64,000 nt of DNA from Halomonas heilongjiangensis (GTDB taxonomy: Bacteria > Pseudomonadota > Gammaproteobacteria > Pseudomonadales > Halomonadaceae), in assembly GCF_002879645.1 (NCBI RefSeq), contig NZ_PNRE01000065.1:84811-148810 (forward strand). Direction: 5' to 3'. The position numbers and the translations under genes are program-made. Numbering within the stretch: position 1 is the first letter of the stretch; every line of letters starts with the position of its first letter. The notes under the pieces are model-generated. The model ran no database searches and was not told the DNA's origin. It saw nothing but the letters and a program-made list of their open reading frames with translations. Below are positions 55,385-63,281 of this stretch, piece after piece.

Positions 55385-56599
55385 TCAGCCGGGCCCTATC
55401 AGCTCCGCCTCGGCCAGCATGCCCAGCAATGCGCACACGTCGGCTTCGATCCTCTCCGCCGGCACGCCGCCGTAGTGCTCACTCAGCAGGTCGGCGATCT
55501 CACCGGCCGTCAGCGCCTCGCAGGCCAGCAGGGCCCATACCGCCCGACCGCTGGCGTTGAGCCGATGGATCGCGCCGCTCGGGCCGTGAATCAGGAACAG
55601 CTCCTCACCGAGCGGGTAGTCGCGCACGGCTGCCCGTGCCCGCCAGCGCCGGCCGGTCGGCACCCTGGCCCCGGCGCGGGGCACGGCGTGATGAGCGGTC
55701 AAGGATACCGCCGCCGTGCCTCGGCCGGGCGGCGGATCGGCCAGATGTGCGGCCAGGCAGCGTGCCGCCGCCAGTGGCTCGGCGTAGCGCAGCAACAGGC
55801 AGGGCAGCGAGGCCATCAGCGGCAGGAAACGAGCCATCAGTGTCTCGCTCGGCTGCCCATGGGCGAAGTTCTGGCACAGCAACTGCAACACCCCCTCGCC
55901 GGGCGCCAGCTCGACGAGCTCGGGCGCGGCCAGCATGTCGTCGCGCTCGATCAACACGATGGCGCCCAGGGGACGACGCTCGGCGTGCCGTGCCAGCAGG
56001 GGCGCCGGCAGGGCGAGATAGCGGTAGCGCTCATCCTCGGGGCCGGCATGACGCTCGGCGAAGTCGTGCAGGCGGGGATCGAGACGGGGGGGCAGCGGCA
56101 GGCGAAGACGCGGGGCGATACCCAGTGCCATGCCCTCGCCTTCCGGTGTCAGCGCCAGGACGTCATCGCCGAAGACGCGGTGGCCGGCGGCGGCGAAGGC
56201 CGCGCTCAGGGTGCTCTTGCCGGCACGGTGCGACTCGGGGAAAAGCACCAGCCGGCCGGCGACCTCCGCCGAACCGCAGTGCAGGCCGATCAGGTCGGGA
56301 TGACGCGTGAAGAAGGCAGCGACCAGGTCGGCGACCAGGCTGCAGGCCGCGGCCACCGGGGTGGGCAGGTGCAGCCCGCGGGGCAGCTCGGGCGAGTGCT
56401 GATGGTACCCCTGTCCGGCGCCCCGCGCGTCGCGAGCCAGACGGATCGCCGGTGCCGGCCCGCGAGCCGTCAGGGGAAACGACCGCCAACCGGGCGTGAC
56501 CTCGCCGAGCAGGGGCTGCATCTCGGGGGCGTCGTTCAGGCGCAGCACCGCCCCCAGCCCCTCGAAGCCCAGGTCAAGCACCCGCGTGCCCACTGACAT
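55385..56599 (-). CDS. HprK-related kinase fused to a C-terminal PqqD domain
   Basis: A 404-residue two-domain protein. Residues ~90-300 resemble the kinase domain of HPr kinase. They include GLHCGSAEVAGRLVLF, the P-loop-like ESHRAGKSTLSAAFAAAGHRVFGDD (first Gly of the P-loop replaced) and APRLRLPLPPR. Residues ~330-404 are a PqqD domain (GPSGAIHRLNASGRAVWALLACEALTAGEIADLL), a fold that binds leader peptides of modified peptides. It matches the HPr-rel-A type systems, here fused. ATG 56599 overlaps the stop of the repeat peptide gene (TGATG); a GTG one codon earlier is possible. The partner is therefore probably that peptide. Confidence 0.82.
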   Translation of the reverse strand: MSVGTRVLDLGFEGLGAVLRLNDAPEMQPLLGEVTPGWRSFPLTARGPAPAIRLARDARGAGQGYHQHSPELPRGLHLPTPVAAACSLVADLVAAFFTRHPDLIGLHCGSAEVAGRLVLFPESHRAGKSTLSAAFAAAGHRVFGDDVLALTPEGEGMALGIAPRLRLPLPPRLDPRLHDFAERHAGPEDERYRYLALPAPLLARHAERRPLGAIVLIERDDMLAAPELVELAPGEGVLQLLCQNFAHGQPSETLMARFLPLMASLPCLLLRYAEPLAAARCLAAHLADPPPGRGTAAVSLTAHHAVPRAGARVPTGRRWRARAAVRDYPLGEELFLIHGPSGAIHRLNASGRAVWALLACEALTAGEIADLLSEHYGGVPAERIEADVCALLGMLAEAELIGPG

Positions 56600-56931
56600 C
56601 ACCAGCGACTCGGCTCGAGGTAGTCGGGGCGATGGTCATGCGTATGGTAATGGTAGATGTGGCGATGGTAGCCGCCGCTGGGGCGACTGTAGCTCGGTCG
56701 CGAGTAGCTGGGGCGACTGTAGCTGGGTCGCGAGTGGCTGGGACGGCTGTAACCGGATCGACGGTAGCGACGGTCGCGCGGCTCGTCATGCCAGGCATGG
56801 GCCTGGCCCAGGCTGAAGAGGGTCGGGGCCACATAGGCGCCGGCGATGCCGACGCCCAGGGTGGCGAGCAGGCGGCGGCGGCTCAGGCGCTTGCCTTCGT
56901 CGGGAGGGGTAGCGTGACGCTGCGCTTTCAT
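56599..56931 (-). CDS. Tat-exported His-rich repeat peptide (putative substrate)
   Basis: A 110-residue protein. A twin-arginine signal (SRRRLLATLGVGIAG) ends in QAHA at about 46, predicting export of the folded or modified form. The remaining ~64 residues are low complexity: five pentapeptides (GYSRP, SHSRP, then SYSRP three times) followed by a His/Tyr-rich segment (YHRHIYHYHTHDHRPDY). Ser, Tyr and His residues are plausible modification or metal sites. The GTG/ATG of the HprK-PqqD gene overlaps its stop, so the two are made in a fixed ratio. I know of no named family for it. Confidence 0.72.
   Translation of the reverse strand: MKAQRHATPPDEGKRLSRRRLLATLGVGIAGAYVAPTLFSLGQAHAWHDEPRDRRYRRSGYSRPSHSRPSYSRPSYSRPSYSRPSGGYHRHIYHYHTHDHRPDYLEPSRW
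56681..56755 (-). repeat. In-frame 15/30-bp tandem repeats encoding SYSRP units
   Basis: Two nearly identical 30-bp units (56681-56710 and 56711-56740, differing at two positions) plus a partial third. Each 30 bp encodes two pentapeptides. The period is a multiple of three, so unit gain or loss would keep the frame and change only repeat number. Confidence 0.85.
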
Positions 56932-56932
56932 G

Positions 56933-56960
56933 ACACTGTCTCCTGGTTATCGAACAGTGT
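56933..56960 (-). promoter_or_regulatory. Inverted repeat enclosing the ribosome site of the repeat-peptide gene
   Basis: ACACTG (56933-56938) and CAGTGT (56955-56960) are perfect inverted arms, with the AGGAGA ribosome site between them and the ATG at 56931 just outside. A TATCAT -10-like hexamer lies at 56963-56968 on the minus strand. It could be an operator or a leader hairpin. Confidence 0.4.
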
Positions 56961-57050
56961 TCATGATACTCGTCGCGCCCGACTCGCTCCAGCTGACGAC
57001 GGCACCTGGCCAGCCCTTGCCCGACATTTCCTCGGGGCCTGCACATTCGC

Positions 57051-57079
57051 AAAAAAAAAGCCGACCCATATGGGTCGGC
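57051..57079 (-). terminator. Strong intrinsic terminator of the micropeptide gene
   Basis: On the minus strand GCCGACCC-ATAT-GGGTCGGC forms a perfect 8-bp stem followed by nine T. It lies 49 bp after the stop of the 37-residue membrane peptide gene, so that gene is transcribed alone. Confidence 0.9.
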
Positions 57080-57127
57080 GACTGGGGGGTTGCCCCCCCT
57101 CCCCTGACGACTCGATGAGCGGCTGGC

Positions 57128-57241
57128 TCAGTGCTTCTTCCGGCGATGGTCGCGAATGATGAATCCGATCCAGCCGCCCAGGAAAGCGATCATCATCGCG
57201 ACGGTGACCAGTCCGAAGACTACGGCGTCATCCCAATACAT
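57128..57241 (-). CDS. 37-residue membrane peptide, CcoM-like
   Basis: A micropeptide (MYWDDAVVFGLVTVAMMIAF...) with one TM helix at about 8-27 and a basic tail (RDHRRKKH). Start 57241 has GGGAGGA at good spacing; the longer frame from 57343 has none. It has its own terminator and a promoter with two FNR/Anr boxes, so it is oxygen-regulated. Size, topology and the MYWDD N-terminus resemble CcoM, the small subunit of cbb3 oxidases, but no ccoNOQP genes are here. A CydX-like role is the alternative. Confidence 0.72.
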   Translation of the reverse strand: MYWDDAVVFGLVTVAMMIAFLGGWIGFIIRDHRRKKH

Positions 57242-57274
57242 GGTGCTGTCCTCCCGTCTCGATGTGTTGAGAGG

Positions 57275-57316
57275 ACTGTAGTCCGTCACCGCCGGGGAGT
57301 TTCTGACCTGAGTCAA
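57275..57316 (-). promoter_or_regulatory. Class II FNR/Anr-dependent promoter of the micropeptide gene
   Basis: CTGAC-CTGA-GTCAA at 57303-57316 matches nine of ten positions of an Anr box (TTGAC-N4-GTCAA). A TACAGT -10 hexamer is at 57275-57280 on the minus strand, placing transcription start near 57268. The box centre is then about 41.5 bp upstream, the exact class II position. No -35 hexamer is visible, as expected for an activator-dependent promoter. Confidence 0.65.
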
Positions 57317-57353
57317 GTTTGTCGCCGAGCGGGTCGGCGACACGGGCTTTCCC

Positions 57354-57367
57354 TTGACCCAGGTCAG
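57354..57367 (-). promoter_or_regulatory. Second FNR/Anr-like box
   Basis: TTGAC-CCAG-GTCAG matches nine of ten positions of the same box. Its centre is 51 bp upstream of the first box and about 92.5 bp upstream of the inferred start, a position used by secondary FNR sites. It lies just after the slyD stop codon. Confidence 0.5.
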
Positions 57368-57369
57368 AT

Positions 57370-57876
57370 CTAGGAGAGTTTCCTGTCTTCCACGCTGCCG
57401 GGATCGGTACCCGGCGGCAGCGGATGTCCCTTGGCGAGCTCGGCGCGGGTGGCCTCCCGCACGCCCAGTACCTCGAGACGATAGCGCAGGGTGTGTCCGG
57501 CCAGCGGGTGATTGCTGTCGATCAGCACGCTGTCGTCGCGCACCTCGACCACGGTGACGACCTGCGGGCCGTCGTCACCCGGGGTCTGGAAGCGCATGCC
57601 CGGCACCAGATCATCCACCGGGAAGGCCGAGCGCCCCACCTCTCGGACCAGGGCCTCGTTGCGCAGGCCATAGGCCTCCGCCGGCATCAGGGTCACGCTG
57701 AGCTCGGCGCCCTCAGCCCGCCCCTCCAGGGCACGCTCGAGGCCGGCAACGATGTTGTGGTGTCCGTGGAGGTACTCCAACGGCGTCTGCCGGGCCCGGG
57801 AGTCGTCGAGAACGTTGCCGTCGGCGTCACTGAGCATGTAGTGCAGGGTCACGACCCGCTGGGGGGCGATCGTCAT
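57370..57876 (-). CDS. slyD: FKBP-type peptidyl-prolyl isomerase SlyD-like
   Basis: A 168-residue cytosolic FKBP with the inserted IF chaperone domain of SlyD. The N-terminus VVTLHYMLSDADGNVLDDSRARQTPLEYLHGHHNIVAGLERALEG is typical. The IF region (MPAEAYGLRNEALVREVGRSAFPVDDLVPGMRFQT) and the returning strand HPLAGHTLRYRLEVLGVREAT complete it. It lacks the His/Cys-rich metal tail of E. coli SlyD, so a nickel-handling role is doubtful. Start 57876 has GGAGAG upstream. It lies 51 bp downstream of rfaH on the same strand. Confidence 0.9.
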   Translation of the reverse strand: MTIAPQRVVTLHYMLSDADGNVLDDSRARQTPLEYLHGHHNIVAGLERALEGRAEGAELSVTLMPAEAYGLRNEALVREVGRSAFPVDDLVPGMRFQTPGDDGPQVVTVVEVRDDSVLIDSNHPLAGHTLRYRLEVLGVREATRAELAKGHPLPPGTDPGSVEDRKLS

Positions 57877-57926
57877 GGTGGCTCTCCTGTGCAGGCTGGA
57901 ACGAGCGGCGGGAGTGAGCGGGACGT

Positions 57927-58463
57927 TCAGCGACGGCGCAACTGGGAAACCGGCATCTCCAGTTGCTGCTGCTTGTGCAGCATGTTGAGCAGCACGATGG
58001 CCCGCTCCTCGCCCTTGTGGCTGGCGAAGACCGCCTGCAGGTCCTTGAACGGCCCCTCGGTGATCTCCACCGCGTCGCCGGCCCGGAAGTAGAGGTTGAC
58101 CGTGGCGTCCTGGCGGTCGGCGCCGTGGTGGCGCAGGGTCTCGACCAGGCCATCGTCCACCGCCAGTGGCATGTCGCCGAAACCGACCAGCCGGAGCACG
58201 CCACGGGTGGAGCGGATGGGCCGCCAGTTGCTGACCAGGCGGTCGAGACGGATGAAGAGGTAGTGGGGGAAGAGCGGTTCGTTGATCCACTCGAGCTTGC
58301 CGCGGCGCTTCTTCTGCACCTCGAGTACCGGATGAAAGACCTCATAACCCTGGTTGCCCAGATGCTCCGCGGCGCGAAAGGATTCACCGCCCTTGCACTG
58401 AATCACGTACCAGTGGGGTACGGCGTCATCGCCATATTCCGAACTCGCGTCGACTTCGCTCAT
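57927..58463 (-). CDS. rfaH: Transcription antiterminator RfaH
   Basis: A 178-residue NusG paralogue. The NGN domain shows HWYVIQCKGGESFRAAEHLGNQGYEVFHPVLEVQKKRRGKLEWINEPLFPHYLFIRLD, and the C-terminal KOW-like domain carries VNLYFRAGDAVEITEGPFKDLQAVF. The pattern VSNWRPIRSTRGVLRLVGFGDMPLAV is characteristic of RfaH rather than NusG. RfaH binds RNA polymerase at ops elements to suppress termination and couple translation in long virulence or surface-polymer operons. I did not find an ops site in this window. The start at 58463 has GGAG upstream. Confidence 0.9.
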   Translation of the reverse strand: MSEVDASSEYGDDAVPHWYVIQCKGGESFRAAEHLGNQGYEVFHPVLEVQKKRRGKLEWINEPLFPHYLFIRLDRLVSNWRPIRSTRGVLRLVGFGDMPLAVDDGLVETLRHHGADRQDATVNLYFRAGDAVEITEGPFKDLQAVFASHKGEERAIVLLNMLHKQQQLEMPVSQLRRR

Positions 58464-58618
58464 GGAACTCCTGATCGGGTGCATGCTGGTATCACTGACG
58501 GGGCTCTGCAACAATCGATCCCATGGGAAGCGGCCCGGCCGTCACTCTCCAGTCTAACATCGTTGGGGCGAGCCGCGTGCCCCCCGTCGCCCGAGGTTCG
58601 CAAGGAGTGCACCCCGTC

Positions 58619-59986
58619 ATGCTCACCCCCACGGCCCATCGCAGCTGGCGCGCCGCCCTGGCCATCTACCTGCGCGCACCGGTCATCACCATGCTGTTTC
58701 TGGGCTTCTCCGCCGGCCTGCCCTTCCTGCTGGTCTTCTCCACGCTCTCGGCCTGGCTGCGCAGCGACGGGGTGGAGGTTGCCGCCATCGGCTTCTTCTC
58801 GTGGATCGGCATCCTCTATTCGATCAAGTTCTTCTGGGCACCGGTGGTCGACCGCCTGGCCTTGCCGCTGCTGACCCGGGCCTTCGGCCAGCGCCGCGGC
58901 TGGATGCTGCTGGCCCAGGCGATGATCGCCGCGGGCCTGGTCGGGCTCGCCGGCCTCGACCCGGTTGGCCACCTGGGGCTGGTCGCCGCCTTCGCGCTGT
59001 TGGTGGCCTTCGGCTCGGCCACCCAGGACATCGCCATCGACGCCTTCCGCATCGAGTCGGCACCCGACGATGTCCAGGCGGCCATGGCCTCGACCTATAT
59101 CATCGGCTATCGCGGGGGGCTGCTGGCCGCCGGCGCGGGAGCGCTGTACGTCGCCTCGGCGCTCTCCTGGGAAGCCGCCTACCTGGCCATGGCCGCCCTG
59201 GTCGGGGTCGGCGTGATCACCGTGCTGGTGCGCCCCGAGCCCGCCCGCCTGTCGCTCAACACCCAGTTGATCCACGAGCCGAAGGTGCGCGCCTTCCTGC
59301 GTGCCAGCCGCGGCAAGCCCAAGTCGACCAGGCGCCTGGGCGCCTGGCTGATCGGCGCCGTGGTCTGCCCTTTCACGGATTTCATCGGCCGCCATCGGCT
59401 CAAGGCATTGTGGCTGCTGGTGTTCATCGCGGTGTTCCGCATCAGTGACCTGGCGATGGCCTCCATGGCCAACCCGCTCTACATCGACCTGGGCTTTACG
59501 CTGGCCACCATCGCCAACGTCACCAATGTCTTCGGCATCGCCATGAGCATCTGCGGCGGCATCCTCGGCGGGCTGCTGGTCGCCCGCTACGGTATCGGCC
59601 CGATCCTGGTGCTGGGGGCGGTGGCGGCGACCCTCACCAACCTGCTGTTCGCCGCCCTGGCGTTGGCCGGCCAGAGCCTGCCGATGCTGGTGATGGCGAT
59701 CGTCGGCGACAACCTCGCCAACGGCCTGGCCAGCGCGGTGTTCATCGCCTTCCTCTCGAGCCTGACGTCACGGGCCTACACCGCGACCCAGTACGCGCTC
59801 TTCTCGTCGCTGATGACCCTGCCCGGCAAGTTCCTCAGCGGCTTCGGCGGGATCGTGGTAGCGGCCGAGGGCTACGCCACCTTCTTCGTCGTGGCGACGG
59901 CGCTCGGCCTGCCGGCCATCGTCCTGGCGATCTGGATCAGCCGCGACCGCGAGCTGGTGCCCCCCCCCGCCGCCCGGGCGGCCTGA
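58619..59986 (+). CDS. ampG: AmpG-family muropeptide MFS permease
   Basis: A 455-residue MFS protein with 12 or more predicted TM helices. The AmpG hallmark region is clear: FLGFSAGLPFLLVFSTLSAWLRSDGVEVAAIGFFSWIGILYSIKFFWAPVVDRL and later ATQDIAIDAFRIESAP. The protein imports anhydromuropeptides from wall turnover into the cytosol for recycling. It could import products made by the lytic transglycosylase at 52 kb and is functionally linked with the AmiD-like amidase. AAGGAG lies about 11 nt before the ATG. It is transcribed divergently from rfaH. Confidence 0.92.
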   Translation: MLTPTAHRSWRAALAIYLRAPVITMLFLGFSAGLPFLLVFSTLSAWLRSDGVEVAAIGFFSWIGILYSIKFFWAPVVDRLALPLLTRAFGQRRGWMLLAQAMIAAGLVGLAGLDPVGHLGLVAAFALLVAFGSATQDIAIDAFRIESAPDDVQAAMASTYIIGYRGGLLAAGAGALYVASALSWEAAYLAMAALVGVGVITVLVRPEPARLSLNTQLIHEPKVRAFLRASRGKPKSTRRLGAWLIGAVVCPFTDFIGRHRLKALWLLVFIAVFRISDLAMASMANPLYIDLGFTLATIANVTNVFGIAMSICGGILGGLLVARYGIGPILVLGAVAATLTNLLFAALALAGQSLPMLVMAIVGDNLANGLASAVFIAFLSSLTSRAYTATQYALFSSLMTLPGKFLSGFGGIVVAAEGYATFFVVATALGLPAIVLAIWISRDRELVPPPAARAA

Positions 59987-60010
59987 CCAACGCCCCGGCG
60001 AGGCTAGCGA

Positions 60011-61843
60011 TCAGCCGGGCAGCTGCTCCCGCAGCCACTGCAGTGCCCCGGGACTGGCCCGCCACTGGTCGCGCATCAGGGTACGATACTGCCAGGCCTC
60101 GGCCCGGGAGCCGGGCTCGGCGATACCGTCGCCGCCGGTGGTCACCGGCCGCGGGTTGTCGGCACAGAGCATGGCCAGGGCATGGGGGTTGTGGCGGCGG
60201 GCCGCCGCCAGGGCCTCCAGGGCCTCCTCGCGGCGTGCCAGCCGATAGAGGGCCAGCACCCGCCCCATCAGCAGCCCCAGCAGCGGGGCGGGCTCCTCCG
60301 ACTCCTCCTCGAGGGCCCGCTCGCTCAACTCGAGGGCCTCGCGATCGCGCCCCTCGCGCAGCAACTGATCGAGGACCAGCTCGCGCAGCCCCAGGCCGTC
60401 CTGGTCGTCCAGCACCAGCAGACGCTCGGCGAGCTCTCGGGAACGCTGCCTGGCCCCGCGCTCCATGCCCACCACCAGGGCCAGGCCAGTACGCAGCAGC
60501 ACGGCGTTGTCGGCGTCATCCCAGGTCAGGGTACCGTCACCCGCGGCCTGGACCTGCTCGAGCCAACGCTCGAGCCGGTCGGCCAGGGGGGCAAAGAGGC
60601 TAGGCGCCATCCACGGCAGGCTCCCGAAACGGCTGGTCAGGGCCAGCGCCAGGCCCTGGACCACCCGTGGCGAATCCAGCCACTCCGGATGGGAACAGAG
60701 TTCGGCGAGCCAATCGGCGGCATGGGGCCAGGGATCGTCGTCGAAGCCCATCGGTGCATCGCCCACCACCTGCACCCGGAAGTGCTCGAACCAGGCGGCG
60801 TACAGGGTGTCCTCGCGGGCGCTGGCGTGATACTCCAGGCGGCCCTGGTCGGAACGCCGGATCGTCAGCCGCGGCGCCGTCGGCAGCGCCTCGAGCAGCG
60901 CCTGCAACGAGGCCAGCGGCCCGGCCAGGTCCTCCTCGGCGTTGAGCAGCTGCTCGGCCAGGGTGGCACCGGGGTTGTCGGCCAGGTCGGCCAGGAACTG
61001 CAGCTGGTCCGGGTCCAGGTCCCCCTGGCGAGCCAGGCGCCGGAACCAGAAGCGGGCCCGCTCGGCGGCCTCCCGCTCGTGGCCCTCGTGGAGCAGCAGC
61101 ATGGCCTCGATATAGGCCAGGGTCGGCGAATCGGGCAGCGCCTGCTGGGCACGCACGAAGGCGGCCCGGGCGCTGTCCAGGTCGTCGTTGTCGAGGTGCA
61201 TCAGGCACAGCCGCTCGAGTGCCACCCCGCGCAGGAACAGCGGCCCACGGTCGAGCACCTCGTCGAGCAGGGCGGTGCGCTTGCGATGGAAGCCGCGCTC
61301 CTGGTAGAGGTCGACGAGGATCTCGAAGGCCGGCTCGGCCTGCTCGGGCAGGCGCGACCAGTCGGCGCGCTCGAACAGCGACTCGAGGATCTGCTGGGCA
61401 CGCCCCCGCTGGCCGCTCTCCGCGGCGATCAGCCCCGCCTCGAGCAGGGCCTGGGCCGGGGCCCGGCCGCTCTCCAGCGCGGCCTTGAGCACCTCGCCCT
61501 TCCAGTCGCGCAGCGAGAGCATCCACATCAGGTGTTCGGGCACATGGCCGGGCAGCGAGACGGCACCGCAACAGTGCTTGGTCTTGCGGCCCGAGTCGCA
61601 CCAGCAAGGCTCGTTGCGCCCCGGACGGGCGAGGGGCTCACAGGCGAAGCCGAGCCGTTCCAGGGGCGTCTGCGACCAGAGTTCCGGTGCCAGCGCCTGG
61701 GCATGGGCCAGGTTGCCGCCCAGCAGGCCGGCACCCTCCTCCCGGGCCCAGGCCATCAGCGTCGGATAGCGTTCGTCCTCGCGAATGGCCGCCAGGGCAC
61801 CCGAGGCAAAGCCCAGCAGTTGTTCCACCCATACCGCCAGCAT
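60011..61843 (-). CDS. SEC-C motif and TPR-like helical protein
   Basis: A 610-residue cytosolic protein. Near residue 75 is a SEC-C zinc-binding motif (PGRNEPCWCDSGRKTKHCC), as found at the C-terminus of SecA and in YecA-type proteins. The remaining ~500 residues are TPR-like helical repeats (RAQQILESLFERADW, EILVDLYQERGFHRKRTALLDEVL, AAFVRAQQALPDSPTLAYIEAMLLLHEG). The combination suggests a scaffold binding the ribosome or a protein via the zinc motif. The function is unknown. The next gene upstream encodes a UbiB-like kinase on the same strand, 63 bp away. Confidence 0.8.
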   Translation of the reverse strand: MLAVWVEQLLGFASGALAAIREDERYPTLMAWAREEGAGLLGGNLAHAQALAPELWSQTPLERLGFACEPLARPGRNEPCWCDSGRKTKHCCGAVSLPGHVPEHLMWMLSLRDWKGEVLKAALESGRAPAQALLEAGLIAAESGQRGRAQQILESLFERADWSRLPEQAEPAFEILVDLYQERGFHRKRTALLDEVLDRGPLFLRGVALERLCLMHLDNDDLDSARAAFVRAQQALPDSPTLAYIEAMLLLHEGHEREAAERARFWFRRLARQGDLDPDQLQFLADLADNPGATLAEQLLNAEEDLAGPLASLQALLEALPTAPRLTIRRSDQGRLEYHASAREDTLYAAWFEHFRVQVVGDAPMGFDDDPWPHAADWLAELCSHPEWLDSPRVVQGLALALTSRFGSLPWMAPSLFAPLADRLERWLEQVQAAGDGTLTWDDADNAVLLRTGLALVVGMERGARQRSRELAERLLVLDDQDGLGLRELVLDQLLREGRDREALELSERALEEESEEPAPLLGLLMGRVLALYRLARREEALEALAAARRHNPHALAMLCADNPRPVTTGGDGIAEPGSRAEAWQYRTLMRDQWRASPGALQWLREQLPG

Positions 61844-61905
61844 CGCAGCCTCCGCAGACAGAAAACGGCACAGTCTAACAGTCCAGTGGCGTCCTGGGCA
61901 GGCAC

Positions 61906-63150
61906 TCAGCGCCGCGCCCAGGCCAGCAACGGACGGGTACGGGCGTGCATGTCGAGACGGGCACCCAGCCGCACCAGGTTCCAGTAGTGGCCATTGAGGG
62001 TACGCGACAGCAGCAGGGTATCCGCCGGTGGCTGCAACCGATCCATGACGGCCCAGACCTTGGGGCTGAGCTCACGCAGGCGGCGATGGATGCGAACATC
62101 GGCAAAGTCCTGGGTGCCAGGCCGGAACAGGGGCGTGACGGCCTCGGCGGCCTCGCGATAGAGCGACAGCGGCGCCCCCTGCCCCTGGCGCCCGCCCAGC
62201 GCCAGCAGCGCCTCGTCCATGGCCAGGGGATCGCCGGCCAGCGTGGCCTCGAGCAGCCTCATCATCGCCACCAGCCGCGCCTCGGGCACCGGAATCACCG
62301 CCCCCAGGTCGTAGATCACCAGCCGGCCTTGAGCGTCGGCGGCGAAATTGCCGGCATGGGGGTCGGCATGGAGTTCGCCGTGGGTGAAGAGCTCCTCGGT
62401 GAGCCAGTCCGCCAGTGCCGATGCCAGGCGCTGGCGCACCTCGGGATCGGCCCCCTCCAGCTCGCGCAGTGGCGTGCCGGCCACATGGCGCATGGCCAGC
62501 ACCCGAGGGCCCGAGAGTTCCGGCAGCGGTTCGGGTATCACCAGTTCCTCGAGATGGGCATAGCGGGCCCGGTAGCGAGCCAGCGCCTCGGCCTCGGCAT
62601 GATAGTCGAGCTCGCCGCGCAGGCTCGCGGCGAGTTCCTCGAACAGGGCATCGAGGCGGGCCTGCGGGACCCTGAGCCAGCGCCCCAGCCGCATCAGGCG
62701 TCGCACCTGCACCAGGTCGCTCTCGAGCACGTCGGCGAGTCCGGGGTACTGGACCTTGAGCACCAGGGTCTCGCCGCCACGGCTCACGGCCCGGTGTACC
62801 TGGCCCATGGAGGCGCTGGCGAAGGGACGCCGTTCGATGTCGCGGAAGTGGGCGTCGAGGTCCCCGTACTGGGCGGCCAGGGTCTCGCGGATCGAGGCCC
62901 AGGGCATCGGTTCGGCCTGGCGCTGGAGACGCGCGAGCTCATCGGCGAGGTCCGCGGGCAGCAGGTCGTCCCACTGGGCCATGATCTGGGCCAGCTTCAT
63001 GGCCGGCCCCTTGAGCTCGGAGAGCCCTTCGAACAGGGCCTCGCCCAGGGCCCGCCAGTCGGCCTGGCCGCCCAGCCGGGTACGCAGCAGGGCGCCACCG
63101 GTACGGGCGCCCAGCCCCAGCAGGCGCCGGGTACGGCCGCGTTCGCGCAT
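61906..63150 (-). CDS. UbiB/ABC1-family atypical kinase
   Basis: A 414-residue protein of the ABC1/AarF/UbiB family. Visible family elements are the KxGQ-type motif variant GPAMKLAQIMAQ, the ALQ/P-loop replacement region FASASMGQVHRAV, VLKVQYPG with the kinase Lys, and the late HADPHAGNF with catalytic Asp and IYDLGAV with metal-binding Asp. Members bind ATP and support ubiquinone biosynthesis or lipid handling. No C-terminal TM pair of UbiB itself is visible, so this may be a paralogue. Start 63150 has GGGGAG upstream. Confidence 0.87.
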   Translation of the reverse strand: MRERGRTRRLLGLGARTGGALLRTRLGGQADWRALGEALFEGLSELKGPAMKLAQIMAQWDDLLPADLADELARLQRQAEPMPWASIRETLAAQYGDLDAHFRDIERRPFASASMGQVHRAVSRGGETLVLKVQYPGLADVLESDLVQVRRLMRLGRWLRVPQARLDALFEELAASLRGELDYHAEAEALARYRARYAHLEELVIPEPLPELSGPRVLAMRHVAGTPLRELEGADPEVRQRLASALADWLTEELFTHGELHADPHAGNFAADAQGRLVIYDLGAVIPVPEARLVAMMRLLEATLAGDPLAMDEALLALGGRQGQGAPLSLYREAAEAVTPLFRPGTQDFADVRIHRRLRELSPKVWAVMDRLQPPADTLLLSRTLNGHYWNLVRLGARLDMHARTRPLLAWARR

Positions 63151-63281
63151 ATCGTCGCTCCCCGGAGATGGGATACAGGGCATTCGATACAAGAACTGTA
63201 CACGAATAGAATGATGTTACATCTAGCGAGGGCCATGGAATACTGGAAGAATGTCCATATCATGAACCGGTGAGAACCAGG

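Noticed and set aside
56681..56755. Tandem repeats considered as a CRISPR array
   Set aside because: Units are contiguous without unique spacers and encode an in-frame pentapeptide repeat.
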